DNA of 64,000 nucleotides, taken from Acidimicrobiales bacterium (GTDB lineage Bacteria > Actinomycetota > Acidimicrobiia > Acidimicrobiales > SZUA-35). The DNA lies in the NCBI GenBank assembly GCA_020630065.1, contig JAHDCC010000008.1, forward strand, positions 1 through 64,000. The letters run 5' to 3'. The position numbers were made by a program, and so were the translations under genes. Positions within the stretch are counted from its first letter, which is position 1; every line of letters starts with the position of its first letter. Below are positions 53,045-62,318 of the stretch, in pieces. The notes under the pieces are model-generated. The model saw only the letters and a program-made list of their open reading frames with translations. It did not search any database and was not told where the DNA came from.

Positions 53045-54757
53045 GTGAGTAGCAGCGACTTCATCCGAGACAAGATCAAAGCCGATATCGAATCATCCAA
53101 GTTCGGTGGGCGAGTGCACACCAGGTTTCCTCCGGAACCCAACGGCTACCTCCACATAGGTCACGCTAAATCGATCTGCCTGAACTTCTCTATCGCTGAC
53201 GAGTTCGGCGGCAGCTGCAACCTACGGTTCGACGATACGAATCCCGACGCTGAAGACGCTGACTTCGTTGACGCCATCCAGGAAGATCTCGCCTGGCTCG
53301 GGTTCGAACCTAATGGCGAAGCGAAGTACGCGTCCGACTACTTCGAACAGCTATACACCTGGGCAGAGGACCTCATCCAGAAAGGTCTCGCCTACGTCGA
53401 CGACCAGGATGCGGAAACTATTTCAGCCAACCGAGGCGGATTCACGACCCCCGGGGTTGATAGTCCGTGGCGGGAACGGTCGGTCGAGGAGAACCTTGAA
53501 CTATTTAGAGGGATGTGTGCTGGCGAGTTCGATGACGGCGCAAAAGTCCTGCGAGCCAAAATCGATATGCAGCATCCAAACATGCATATGAGAGACCCCG
53601 TTCTCTATCGCATTAAAAGGGCAGCCCACATTAGGACGGGCAACGATTGGGTTATATACCCGACCTATGACTTTGCTCATGGGCAAAGCGATGCCATCGA
53701 AGGGATCACCCATTCACTGTGCACGCTGGAATTCGACGACCACCGGCCTCTCTATAACTGGGTGCTGAATAACCTGGATCTGCCTCACGAGAAACCAGAA
53801 CAAACCGAATTCGCTCGACTCAATTTGACCCATACCGTAATGTCGAAACGGATTCTGCGGCAGCTGGTAGAAGACGGTTCAGTAGACGGTTGGGATGATG
53901 CCCGAATGCCAACCTTGCGAGGTCTGCGTCGACGCGGTTATCCACCAGCCGCTATCCGTGAGTTCATCGACCATATTGGTTTAGCTAGGGTCGACGGTAC
54001 CAACGAGATCGAACTTCTCGAATCGTTCGTACGGACCAGTTTAAACAAGACCGCCCTACGGCGAATGGCTGTTCTCGACCCAGTCAAGGTGATAATCACA
54101 AACTGGCCAGAAGGCAAGACAGACCTTCGCGAAGCGGTCAACAATCCCGAAGATGCCGACGCTGGTACTCGGAGCGTGCCGTTCACTGGAGAGCTATGGA
54201 TAGAGCGTGAAGATTTCTCGCTGGACCCTCCACCCAAGTATTACCGACTCACAATTGGGCGTGAAGTTCGACTTCGCTCCGGCTACTTCATTACCGCTCA
54301 AGATGTTGTCACCGACGACGACGGAAAAGTCGTCGAAATTCACTGCACCTATGACCCTGAGACCGCTGGTGGTCAAGCCCCTGACGGTCGCAAAGTCAAA
54401 GCGACGATTCATTGGGTCTCTGCCGAGCATGCCCTCGATGCAAACGTTCACCTCTACGAGCGTTTGTTGACTGAAGCACTTCCTGGTAAAGACGGGCAAG
54501 AAATTTTGGCGTCGCTGAATCCCGAATCGCGCAAAACTGTTTCTGCCAAACTCGAACCGATTCTCGCTGATGTTGAACCTGGCCAGGTGGTTCAGTTCGA
54601 GCGCCTCGGATATTTCGCCGTTGACCTCGACGATACGTCGCTGTTTCATCGGACGGTTGGTCTCCGCGACGAATGGGCGAGAATCCAGAAACGTCAAAAC
54701 AATCAGAACAAACAAAAGAATCAGAAGAAAAACAAGGGGCGTGCGCCGATCAGCTAG
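53045..54757 (+). CDS. glnS: Glutaminyl-tRNA synthetase
   Basis: A 570-residue class I synthetase that charges tRNA-Gln. RFPPEPNGYLHIGHAKSI carries HIGH, VMSKRIL corresponds to KMSKS, and NLRFDDTNP is the usual substrate motif. The C-terminal beta-barrel anticodon domains are present, followed by a basic Lys/Asn/Gln tail (RQNNQNKQKNQKKNKG) that is not part of the core fold. Most actinobacteria instead use the GatCAB route, so direct GlnRS is of some note. It starts with GTG, with GTAGGAGC. Confidence 0.93.
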   Translation: MSSSDFIRDKIKADIESSKFGGRVHTRFPPEPNGYLHIGHAKSICLNFSIADEFGGSCNLRFDDTNPDAEDADFVDAIQEDLAWLGFEPNGEAKYASDYFEQLYTWAEDLIQKGLAYVDDQDAETISANRGGFTTPGVDSPWRERSVEENLELFRGMCAGEFDDGAKVLRAKIDMQHPNMHMRDPVLYRIKRAAHIRTGNDWVIYPTYDFAHGQSDAIEGITHSLCTLEFDDHRPLYNWVLNNLDLPHEKPEQTEFARLNLTHTVMSKRILRQLVEDGSVDGWDDARMPTLRGLRRRGYPPAAIREFIDHIGLARVDGTNEIELLESFVRTSLNKTALRRMAVLDPVKVIITNWPEGKTDLREAVNNPEDADAGTRSVPFTGELWIEREDFSLDPPPKYYRLTIGREVRLRSGYFITAQDVVTDDDGKVVEIHCTYDPETAGGQAPDGRKVKATIHWVSAEHALDANVHLYERLLTEALPGKDGQEILASLNPESRKTVSAKLEPILADVEPGQVVQFERLGYFAVDLDDTSLFHRTVGLRDEWARIQKRQNNQNKQKNQKKNKGRAPIS

Positions 54758-55368
54758 TCAACTGATTGTTGGCTAGACGGAACGGCAGGGTTTGTAGCCG
54801 GCTCTTGGTTGTCGCTTTGTTCTTCGGACGCATCCGAACGTTCGTCTGAAGAACCGTTCTCCTCGCCCTGTTCACTTGACGAAGTTTCGTTGTCCTCATC
54901 ACCGTCATCGCCGGTCGATGATTCGCGACCCGAACTCGTACCCTGGCTCGAACTTTCCTCTTCTCGAGCGATAGTTGTTGCTGGTCGGCTTGGGCGCCGA
55001 ACCTCTCTCGGAGTGGTTCGCCGGCGGGTAGTCGATGTCCGTATCGGTCGGTCAGGGTCGAGATACTCCGTTTCAGTCCGACTAGCTGAAACCGGTGGCG
55101 CCGTCGAAGACTCGATATAGATTACTTCCGACGTGGACTCTGTAGTCCAGGTAATCGCAATGAAACTATAGATTGACGCGCCGATCCCGCACAGCAGTAA
55201 AAAGCCACCGACGGTTAGTGCGGCCCAAGGGCGTCGGCCAGAGTTTGGTTGGGGATCGGATTGTGGTTGGTCAGGTTTCACCGAAGATCCTCGCCAGTGC
55301 CGGAATGACTCCGAGAGAATCCCTACACGGTAGTTCTCCTCACCGTCTCGTTGAGGGACCCCTGACAT
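54754..55368 (-). CDS. Single-pass membrane protein with Ser/Glu-rich tail
   Basis: A 204-residue protein. A cytoplasmic N-terminus of about 45 residues precedes one transmembrane helix (LTVGGFLLLCGIGASIYSFI), then an outer disordered tail rich in Ser, Glu, Asp and Thr. AAGGAT precedes the ATG. It is 13 bp downstream of an SRPBCC gene on the same strand and shares the CTAG stop with glnS. Function unknown. Confidence 0.6.
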   Translation of the reverse strand: MSGVPQRDGEENYRVGILSESFRHWRGSSVKPDQPQSDPQPNSGRRPWAALTVGGFLLLCGIGASIYSFIAITWTTESTSEVIYIESSTAPPVSASRTETEYLDPDRPIRTSTTRRRTTPREVRRPSRPATTIAREEESSSQGTSSGRESSTGDDGDEDNETSSSEQGEENGSSDERSDASEEQSDNQEPATNPAVPSSQQSVD

Positions 55369-55381
55369 AATCCTTCAGTTT

Positions 55382-55843
55382 TTAGCTACCTTCGACGACC
55401 TGAGCTAACCGTTCAAGGGTCGCCTTGATGCCAGCCAAATTTTTCTCTGGATAGTTGACGAGCTCATAGAGGGCAGCGGGAAAGCGGGCCTTACCCCAGT
55501 CGAATGATTCGGTCACTTCGGTGGTGTTGTCGTCGATTGGTCGTAACTCGTAGCGCCACTCATGATGTCCCAAATGCCGCCAAGCGATTACTCGGCCTTC
55601 TTCAAAGTCGACAACTTCGTTCGAGATCCTATACGGAACAAACATCCGCATATCCATAGAAAATTTGGAACCGAGTTCAAGCCTCGTGGGGTTTGACCGG
55701 CGTCCCCCATTGACGGTTCCAGATCCGTCAAACATGTGATGTCGTGCCGGGTCAGCCACAAGGTCAAAGATCGTGGCGGCAGAAGCCCCGATTACACGAG
55801 TAGCAGAAACGACCTTATGGTGCTGTCGATTTTTGCCCGTCAT
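55382..55843 (-). CDS. SRPBCC-family protein
   Basis: A 153-residue protein of the polyketide-cyclase/dehydrase type: VIGASAATIFDLVADPARHH at the start, then MRMFVPYRISNEVVDFEEGR and a C-terminal helix (NLAGIKATLERLAQVV). AGGA lies ahead of the ATG. The fold binds hydrophobic ligands; the specific role is unknown. Confidence 0.85.
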   Translation of the reverse strand: MTGKNRQHHKVVSATRVIGASAATIFDLVADPARHHMFDGSGTVNGGRRSNPTRLELGSKFSMDMRMFVPYRISNEVVDFEEGRVIAWRHLGHHEWRYELRPIDDNTTEVTESFDWGKARFPAALYELVNYPEKNLAGIKATLERLAQVVEGS

Positions 55844-55929
55844 CCGATTCCGTCCTGTTGAGTCACCCCAGAATCGTATACGTCTGAGACAGTGAACCGG
55901 AAACCGAAGAACTCGGTAATACGAAGAAT

Positions 55930-56370
55930 TTAGAACTCGAATTCGAACGAATCCATCTCGCCGTGGTCGAGATCGTACATCGCGTGCCAGTAGCAGCGCC
56001 CATCGCTTTTGACCGTGGCAGACATTTCGGTTGGCCGGTCAGCACAATCGCCTTGAACAACGAGATGTCGTATGCCGTCAACATCTTCGTATCCGGCGTA
56101 AACCCGCCACCATTGAGTCACCTCTTCTTTGGGGTCAAATTCGAGATGACCGGTTGACTCCATAGCCACCTCGAATTTTTGTACCTCTGAAGATGTCGGT
56201 AGAAACACGTTGCCGTCTGCGTCAGCTGGCATGGCGGTTTCGTCTGCGACCAGGATGCCTTCAAAGTTTTGCTCGGTCACCATGTAGGCCTCGTCGATAG
56301 CAGCCTGATTCGAACAAGAACTGACTATGAAAGCTGCGGCTGCGAAGAGAAGAAGCGTTGTTCGTTGCAT
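55930..56370 (-). CDS. Small lipoprotein of unknown function
   Basis: A 146-residue protein with a lipobox (FIVSSC) and a mature part of about 125 residues with one Cys pair (GDCAD and GRCYW), probably a disulphide. No family was recognised. It is likely anchored on the outer face of the membrane. Confidence 0.65.
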   Translation of the reverse strand: MQRTTLLLFAAAAFIVSSCSNQAAIDEAYMVTEQNFEGILVADETAMPADADGNVFLPTSSEVQKFEVAMESTGHLEFDPKEEVTQWWRVYAGYEDVDGIRHLVVQGDCADRPTEMSATVKSDGRCYWHAMYDLDHGEMDSFEFEF

Positions 56371-56455
56371 ACTAGTTCTGACGATCCAGCGTGGATGGTT
56401 AGTTCCCTGAACGATAGAAATATGGTTTGAACGTCATCGTAGGGCCGACTGGTAG

Positions 56456-57166
56456 CTAACGTCGGAGGTGGCGTAGAAAGGCCGCTCCTAGCGTTACCGC
56501 CAACGTGTATGGGGCGAGTCGAGTTCCCCATCGAACCAGAGCTAAGCGGCGTCGAAGCGCTACCGAATCGTTCAAATGGGGGAAGGGCTCGTCCGGCACA
56601 GCTACATCGAGAAACTCACAAAGCGGCTCCCAACCCTGTGACACCTCAAAAACCAGTAGTCGATCTGGGTCACAATAGGCTTTTACTTCGGCGATGTGAT
56701 CATTGAACACCTTTATAGCGTGCGCCTTATCGAGAAACCGGCCGTCAAAGAGTCCGAACCACACCAAATCATCCACCATGTCAAGCCATCGTTGGGTGAA
56801 CGGAACCGCCTTTTTAAGCCAGTGTGGATACAACGTCCGAGCCGGATAGATCGTAGTTGCAGTGCTTTCCCACCACGATTCAGGGTCTCGAACCGTCAGG
56901 ATCACCTTGGCATCGGGGTACGCATCGTAGAGTTCGCGCCAAGCGCATGAAGCCGGGTAGTCAACAGTCGAACTGTACTTTTTGAACAGATCGTCCCAGT
57001 CGGCGGTTCGCGTTGACCCGAAATCAAGCCACCGTTGAGCATGGGACGGGTTCTTGAACACGTCGTTCATATGGTACGTCGGGCCAAACCCAAGGTTGTC
57101 TAGGGCTTTTTGCATTGAAAGCGTGCCCGTTCGACCAAAGCCTGCGCCAATCACATGCAACGTCAC
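56456..57166 (-). CDS. Sulfotransferase-family protein
   Basis: A 236-residue protein with the PAPS-binding P-loop-like motif GAGFGRTGTLSMQKAL, the 3'-phosphate site VILTVRDPESWW and a C-terminal hydrophobic helix (YTLAVTLGAAFLRHL). Its form matches the Sulfotransfer_4-type group common in actinobacteria and protists. It would add sulfate to a small molecule or lipid. The start is GTG at 57166, with GGAGGG. It has no clear partners. Confidence 0.85.
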   Translation of the reverse strand: MTLHVIGAGFGRTGTLSMQKALDNLGFGPTYHMNDVFKNPSHAQRWLDFGSTRTADWDDLFKKYSSTVDYPASCAWRELYDAYPDAKVILTVRDPESWWESTATTIYPARTLYPHWLKKAVPFTQRWLDMVDDLVWFGLFDGRFLDKAHAIKVFNDHIAEVKAYCDPDRLLVFEVSQGWEPLCEFLDVAVPDEPFPHLNDSVALRRRLALVRWGTRLAPYTLAVTLGAAFLRHLRR

Positions 57167-57330
57167 GTCATGCCCTCCGTCCTCACGTTACCCGAATTAC
57201 CAAACTCTGGTAAGTAACCAGACAGCGTCGAGTCTTCGATAACACTGCGCCGGAGTCAGCGATCCGGTTTGTGTCAAGGCCCCGCCGTCCGATATTTCAC
57301 CGATCGCTCAAATAATCTATAGTTAAGCAG

Positions 57331-58191
57331 GTGAAACTCGTTCTAGATCGAATACAGCACCGAAGTAGCCAGGTAATAGCGAACGCCTTACTCGGTGATG
57401 CGCCACCGGTAGAGGACTTTGCCACGGAAGAGGACCCTGGCTTATTTGGTCCCGGTAGCGCCACATGGCAGATCCACAGCGATATATCGACTCTTATCGG
57501 GGGCTTTCGTGCCCTTCTATTACAGCCGCTTCAGCCTCTGGCTATGGCCGCTGTCGCCGACCATTCAGTGATGGAGCAAGACCCATTGGGCCGATTTCGG
57601 CGGACATCTAAATTTGTTCTTACCACCACCATGGGAAATACCGCCGCCGCAGAGCGAGACATCGCCATCGTGAACAAGATTCACTCAAAAATTTCGGGTT
57701 TCGCTCCCGATGGAAGACCATATGTTGCCAACGACCCGCACTTGATTCTCTGGGTCCATCTGACCGAAGTCGACAGCTTCCTCAATTCCTACCGGAGGTA
57801 TGGGCCAGAAGAGTTGAGTGTCGCCAGACAAGATCAATACGTCGACGAAATGTCTCAACTAGCCATAAGGCTCGGAGCCAAAGCAGCCGACGTACCAACA
57901 ACGGTTGCTGAGCTAACCGCAGCACTAGATTCGTTCGAAGAAGAATGTGTATACGGCAATCAGGCCCGCAACGGGGTCAAGTTTCTCTTAGAGGCTCCAA
58001 TGTCGCCGATTGTGCGTGGCCCATACGCAGTCATTGGTGGCGCCGCGTTAGAATCTCTTCCAGAGTGGGCTAAGAAGATGATGAAGATCGACCCCAAACG
58101 AGGTGTCGGACCGCTACTGGTCACTCCAACAGCGAGTGCGGTGACTCAAACCTTACGATGGCTAGCAACAGACCCTTACATAGAAGCCTAA
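57331..58191 (+). CDS. MpaB-type (DUF2236) oxygenase
   Basis: A 286-residue protein of the DUF2236/MpaB/latex-clearing family: GPGSATWQIHSDISTLIGG at the front, PLQPLAMAAVADHS, and LILWVHLTEVDSFL with candidate haem or metal His residues. Such proteins are likely haem-binding oxygenases acting on hydrophobic substrates. The start is GTG. It shares a CTAA stop overlap with the ArsA gene. Confidence 0.85.
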   Translation: MKLVLDRIQHRSSQVIANALLGDAPPVEDFATEEDPGLFGPGSATWQIHSDISTLIGGFRALLLQPLQPLAMAAVADHSVMEQDPLGRFRRTSKFVLTTTMGNTAAAERDIAIVNKIHSKISGFAPDGRPYVANDPHLILWVHLTEVDSFLNSYRRYGPEELSVARQDQYVDEMSQLAIRLGAKAADVPTTVAELTAALDSFEEECVYGNQARNGVKFLLEAPMSPIVRGPYAVIGGAALESLPEWAKKMMKIDPKRGVGPLLVTPTASAVTQTLRWLATDPYIEA

Positions 58192-59288
58192 GATAGGGCG
58201 TCACTCTGGGCGGTCCACAACGGTTCAACATCTTGGAGCTGGCTAGCCAACGACACTAAGGCGTCTAGCGTGTGGACCGGTTTAGCTTGCTCAGCAATCT
58301 CGATAACAGTGGTTTCTGAGCCAATCGAAGACTCCATCATCTGCTCAAGGTCGGTGCGTTCGGTAGCGGCGACTCGGAACATTTCAGCGAAGTTCTGTTC
58401 CAATAAGTTGCTTGGTTTCTCGGCCCATCGAGTTGTGTCGACGTCTACGGTTATTGGAGTAGACCGGTTCACCAAAAGTGCATGCACCTGGCGTTGTCGT
58501 CGTTGTAAGGATTCAGCTATCCACCCGCTCTCACGGAGGGGTTCGCTTTTGGGGGAAGTAACCACCACATATCTGGAATCAGCAGATTGCAACAGCTCAT
58601 CGATAGCGTGGGCGCGTTCACTGAACCCAATGTCTATCCCATCGAAGTCGGCAAAGAAATCTACTACATCGTTGACAAGCTCACTTCCCACAAGTGTCCC
58701 CAGTAGCCGAAGCAGGCGTTGCGCCGCGATGTTGAGAGACTTAAGGACCCCTTTTCTGGGGCGGAAGACACTGCGATACAACTGGTGATCAAGAAACCGG
58801 GTTAGCCGTTGTGGGCTGTCCAAAAAGTCAAAGGCGTGTTGAGCTGGGGGAGTGTCGACGATGATGTGATCAAACCGTTTGAGGTCGAATAACTGGTACA
58901 GGCGTTCGGTTGCCATGTACTCGTTGGTGCCTGATAGTGACGTAAGTAGGTTGTTGAAAATTCGGTTGGAAAGAATACGATCACGTTGTTCAACTGACGT
59001 TGCCTGCCGAGTGATCACGTCGGTGAACATTTCCGCCGGGTCCAGCATGGTCGCCCAAACTTCGCCCGACCAGTCGCCTTCAACGTTGGTTAGGCCGTGA
59101 TTGAGCCCGTGGTTTTCGAGTCCGAGGGTGTTGGCCAGTCGGCGGGCCGGGTCGATGGTCAGAACAACACAGCGTTGTCCGCGGCTGGCGGCGGCCATTG
59201 CATAGGCCGCTGACATGGTTGTCTTGCCGACGCCTCCTGGGCCAAGACATAGCGTGATCTTCGTGTCTACTCGAGATTCCGTCGTCAT
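58188..59288 (-). CDS. ArsA/Get3-family ATPase (second of pair)
   Basis: A 366-residue P-loop ATPase. The Walker A is GPGGVGKTT (about 17-25), followed by LTIDPARRLANTLGLE; a switch II-type IIVDTPPAQHAFDF lies at about 140-153. The family moves tail-anchored proteins or arsenite; in actinobacteria the role of these paired proteins is not known. It overlaps its partner by ATGA and is therefore translationally coupled. Confidence 0.88.
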   Translation of the reverse strand: MTTESRVDTKITLCLGPGGVGKTTMSAAYAMAAASRGQRCVVLTIDPARRLANTLGLENHGLNHGLTNVEGDWSGEVWATMLDPAEMFTDVITRQATSVEQRDRILSNRIFNNLLTSLSGTNEYMATERLYQLFDLKRFDHIIVDTPPAQHAFDFLDSPQRLTRFLDHQLYRSVFRPRKGVLKSLNIAAQRLLRLLGTLVGSELVNDVVDFFADFDGIDIGFSERAHAIDELLQSADSRYVVVTSPKSEPLRESGWIAESLQRRQRQVHALLVNRSTPITVDVDTTRWAEKPSNLLEQNFAEMFRVAATERTDLEQMMESSIGSETTVIEIAEQAKPVHTLDALVSLASQLQDVEPLWTAQSDALS

Positions 59289-60319
59289 GAATCGCCGACC
59301 TGTGCGGTTATCGAATGAGCTAGCGATGCTATGTCGCCCAAGTCGAGTTGTGAAGAGAAGATGGTGGGAAGAATAATTTGGTCTAACGGCAGTTCTGCTG
59401 CAAGTCGGTCGATCTGATCTTCCTGGGCCCGCTGTTTGTTGAGCCGAAACTGGGCGGCCGCTACTAGGGCGGTCATCTTCTTTGTTTGTCTACGCCGTTT
59501 AGCGTCAGAGACTTCGCTGGCGAGAGTCGATGTGGTTGAGCGTCCGGGTTGACCGTTGGGGTTTCCAACGACGTTGTTGATCACAATTGGTGCTAGCGCA
59601 AGGTCGACTTCCTCTTCCAAACGGAACGCGGTGTCGATTAACTCCGAAACCGGGGTCTCTTCTGCGAGGGTGACCAACATGGCTTGGCATCGGGCTGAGT
59701 CTGCGAGTAGTTCAAGTACTTGGTCCGCTTGTTGACGTACCGGACCTGACGCTACGGCATTCGCTAACCCAGTTGCCGACTGTAGAAAAGTGAGGGCATG
59801 TCCCGCCGCTGGGGCATCGACGATGATAAGGTCCGCATCGTTTGATTGTTCGAGTTGGCGGACCTTACCAAGAGCTAACACATCTCGTATGCCAGGGGCG
59901 GCGGTAGCCACTAGCTCAACCACACCTGACCGGGCAAGCCGGGTTGCAACCTTTCCTAACTCGCTGCCGTTGAGGTAATCGTGTAGCGCTTCGTCAGGAG
60001 TGATCTGCCGGCCACGGAGACGCCCCTTGACGATGCGTTGCCGTGTTATGTCGTCGGCCCGAGGTTGGCCAGTGGTTTGTGTCACATGGTCCGCCAGATT
60101 TGTTCCTCGTTCGAGCATCGTTTGTCCATCGTAGGACAGCTGATCAAGCCCGAATGGGGCCCCAAGATTGCTGTGGCCTTCCAGTTCTATGAGAAGCACG
60201 TCAAAACCGGCTTCAGCAGCCGCAACACCCATCGAAGCCCCTACCGTGGACTTACCAACGCCGCCTTTTCCGGCCACTATGAGGACCTTGGATGCAGCAA
60301 AGAAATCATAAGAGGACAC
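59285..60319 (-). CDS. ArsA/Get3-family ATPase (first of pair)
   Basis: A protein of about 344 residues with Walker A GKGGVGKST and switch DAPAAGHALTFL. The best start is GTG at 60319 (MSSYDFFAASKVLIVAGKGG), based on the usual N-terminus; other GTGs lie at 60325 and upstream. It overlaps the 5' end of nfeD by about 28 bp on the opposite strand, and its 3' end overlaps the second ATPase (ATGA). Paired ArsA genes like these are common in actinobacteria. Confidence 0.88.
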   Translation of the reverse strand: MSSYDFFAASKVLIVAGKGGVGKSTVGASMGVAAAEAGFDVLLIELEGHSNLGAPFGLDQLSYDGQTMLERGTNLADHVTQTTGQPRADDITRQRIVKGRLRGRQITPDEALHDYLNGSELGKVATRLARSGVVELVATAAPGIRDVLALGKVRQLEQSNDADLIIVDAPAAGHALTFLQSATGLANAVASGPVRQQADQVLELLADSARCQAMLVTLAEETPVSELIDTAFRLEEEVDLALAPIVINNVVGNPNGQPGRSTTSTLASEVSDAKRRRQTKKMTALVAAAQFRLNKQRAQEDQIDRLAAELPLDQIILPTIFSSQLDLGDIASLAHSITAQVGDS

Positions 60320-61704
60320 AATCACGAAGGCTACCGCTTCGCGCTGGGCTGTTGTGTTTATGTTTGGCATTGTTGTCTGGCATATTTTCTGTTCTCGGTG
60401 TTGGCGCCGACGCAGCTGAGGCTCAAGAGGCAGAACCGGATCTCACAGCCCCGGCCGGAACCCCTGACTGTCCAGACGACATCAGCACTATCGCAGCGTC
60501 AGATTCCGAAGTACGCATCGTCAAAGTGTCTGGATTTATCGATCCGATTGTTAAATCGTTTATTCTCGAAGAGTTAGAGGAAGCGGAATCCAACGGATCT
60601 TTGGCTTTGGTGTTGTGGATCAACAGCAAAGGCACCGTGCTCGATGACACCGAATTCATCGATCTGGCCACCCGTCTACGAGATACCGATCTTACGGTAG
60701 CGATGTGGGTAGGTCAGGCAGGATCTTCTGCACTGGGAGGCACAGCGGAGTTGCTCGGTGTCGCCGATTTGGTGGCGGTCACCCCTCGCTCGAAAATTGG
60801 TAAAACCGGACCCGCCCGGTTGCCGTCAGATTTCGACCCAGCGTTCGGTGAGTTGACCCGCAAGCTTGAAACCGACGCGATTGGACCACAGGAAGCAATC
60901 GACGAAGGTCTCGCAGTCGGACCGCTTCAAAACGTGGCAACGATCGGACCATTCCTTACCGAAATCCCCGGCTACGAAATATTTGAATGTTCAACCGAAA
61001 CCAAACAACTGGCGACGGTAGCAAAGACACGAAACCAGCTTGCTGGACTGTCGCTGCTCTCCCAGCTTTTTCATAGCGTCGCAAGCCTCGAAGTTACGTA
61101 TCTATTTTTTGTAGCCGGCATGTGGCTGCTTCTTTTTGAACTGTTCACCGCAGGTATCGGGATCGCTGGTGTCTTAGGAGCCTCACTGGTTACATTAGGC
61201 AGCTTTGGGCTTTCGATGTTGCCAACGAACTGGTGGGCGATCGCGTTGTTGATACTGTCGGTCATCTTGTTTGCCGTCGATGTGCAAACCAACGTTCCTC
61301 GCGGTTATACGATTGCCGGGTTGGTGGCATTTGGCATCGGCACGATATTTCTCTACGACGGGTTAACGATGTCTTGGGTGACTGCGGCCTTGGTCGGAAT
61401 CTCCGCGGTGTTGTACGCCTACGTCGGGATGCCGAGCATGGTTCGAACCCGGTTCTCGGCTCCAACTATTGGACGTAAATGGATGATTGGGACCATCGGT
61501 ATCGCATCTGGTGATATTGAACCTGAAGGTATGGTCACAATTAATGGCGTGAACTGGCGAGCGGTCACTAACCGTGCAACGCCGATTAAATCGGGCGAGA
61601 ACGCTCGGGTCATCGGACTTGACCGACTGCTCCTCGAAGTCGAACCCGAAGAGGGCGCAGCCGAAGACTATCGGGAACGGCGAAAGAAACCGAAGAACGA
61701 CTAA
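60292..61704 (+). CDS. NfeD-like membrane serine protease
   Basis: A 470-residue protein with a signal peptide (to about residue 45), a ClpP/SDH-type protease domain (Ser in GQAGSSALGG and Lys in SKIGKTGP as dyad candidates), four or five transmembrane helices (about 260-400) and a C-terminal NfeD OB-fold (GMVTINGVNWRAV). It resembles the long NfeD form (NfeD1b), which usually works with a SPFH/FloA protein; no such gene is next to it. GAGGACC precedes the ATG. Its first codons lie inside the divergent ArsA gene. Confidence 0.85.
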   Translation: MQQRNHKRTQSRRLPLRAGLLCLCLALLSGIFSVLGVGADAAEAQEAEPDLTAPAGTPDCPDDISTIAASDSEVRIVKVSGFIDPIVKSFILEELEEAESNGSLALVLWINSKGTVLDDTEFIDLATRLRDTDLTVAMWVGQAGSSALGGTAELLGVADLVAVTPRSKIGKTGPARLPSDFDPAFGELTRKLETDAIGPQEAIDEGLAVGPLQNVATIGPFLTEIPGYEIFECSTETKQLATVAKTRNQLAGLSLLSQLFHSVASLEVTYLFFVAGMWLLLFELFTAGIGIAGVLGASLVTLGSFGLSMLPTNWWAIALLILSVILFAVDVQTNVPRGYTIAGLVAFGIGTIFLYDGLTMSWVTAALVGISAVLYAYVGMPSMVRTRFSAPTIGRKWMIGTIGIASGDIEPEGMVTINGVNWRAVTNRATPIKSGENARVIGLDRLLLEVEPEEGAAEDYRERRKKPKND

Positions 61705-61752
61705 CTCGAAACTTGGTTGAGGTCTCAATACGTCCATGACATTGATCGGGCT

Positions 61753-61927
61753 ATTGGACGTCTAGTTTGACCTTGAAAGCGGCCGTGACCGAAAAAAATT
61801 ACTAGTCCAATTTTGGACGTAATTAGCGGTTTCGCAGGTCAGCATACGTGCTTGTTTAAACAGGTAGTTCTACCTAAAACTACCTCAAAAAGTTTCCCTT
61901 GTCATTGCTTGAAGGTCGTCCTATGGT
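61753..61927 (+). promoter_or_regulatory. whiB promoter with several dyads
   Basis: A consensus-like pair TTGTCA (61899-61904), 17-bp spacer, TATGGT (61922-61927) lies about 30 nt ahead of whiB. Upstream are two copies of TTGGACGT (61754 and 61813), the second within the palindrome GTCCAATTTTGGAC (61805-61818), and the inverted repeat GGTAGTT/AACTACC (61863-61884). These are operator candidates. Confidence 0.6.
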
Positions 61928-61957
61928 GTCCCAAACAACAAGCACAAGGGGTCGCAC

Positions 61958-62221
61958 ATGGGTGTAGAACTTTTGAGTCGTGGTTGGCGTCATAAGGCGG
62001 CTTGTCGGGGGCCAAGCCAAGACATTTTCTTTCCGCCAGAACGAACCGAAAGGCGTCGCGATAAGCGACGAAGAGAGCAGCGAGCTAAAGAGATATGCGC
62101 AGAGTGTCCGGTCTTATATGCATGTCGAGAATATGCGATTCGGATCAACGAACCCTACGGAATCTGGGGCGGGCTTAATGAAAGTGAGCGGCGGCAAATT
62201 GCTGCCGGTCAAGCAAGTTAA
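61958..62221 (+). CDS. WhiB-family iron-sulfur regulator
   Basis: An 87-residue WhiB protein with four cluster-binding Cys (Cys16, Cys47, Cys50, Cys56), the GIWGG turn (68-72) and a C-terminal basic tail. Between Cys16 and Cys47 it carries an unusually basic stretch (RTERRRDKRRREQRAK). WhiB proteins bind a [4Fe-4S] cluster and the primary sigma factor and control cell division, redox or virulence genes. AAGGGG precedes the ATG. It is specific to actinobacteria. Confidence 0.93.
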   Translation: MGVELLSRGWRHKAACRGPSQDIFFPPERTERRRDKRRREQRAKEICAECPVLYACREYAIRINEPYGIWGGLNESERRQIAAGQAS

Positions 62222-62318
62222 AAGCCGAAATACTTCTAGAGATGACAAGAAACGACTAAGAACCTAGTCGCATCAACTGACAGCACATCGAAATCATGTG
62301 CTCGCTGAGGGGCAGAAT

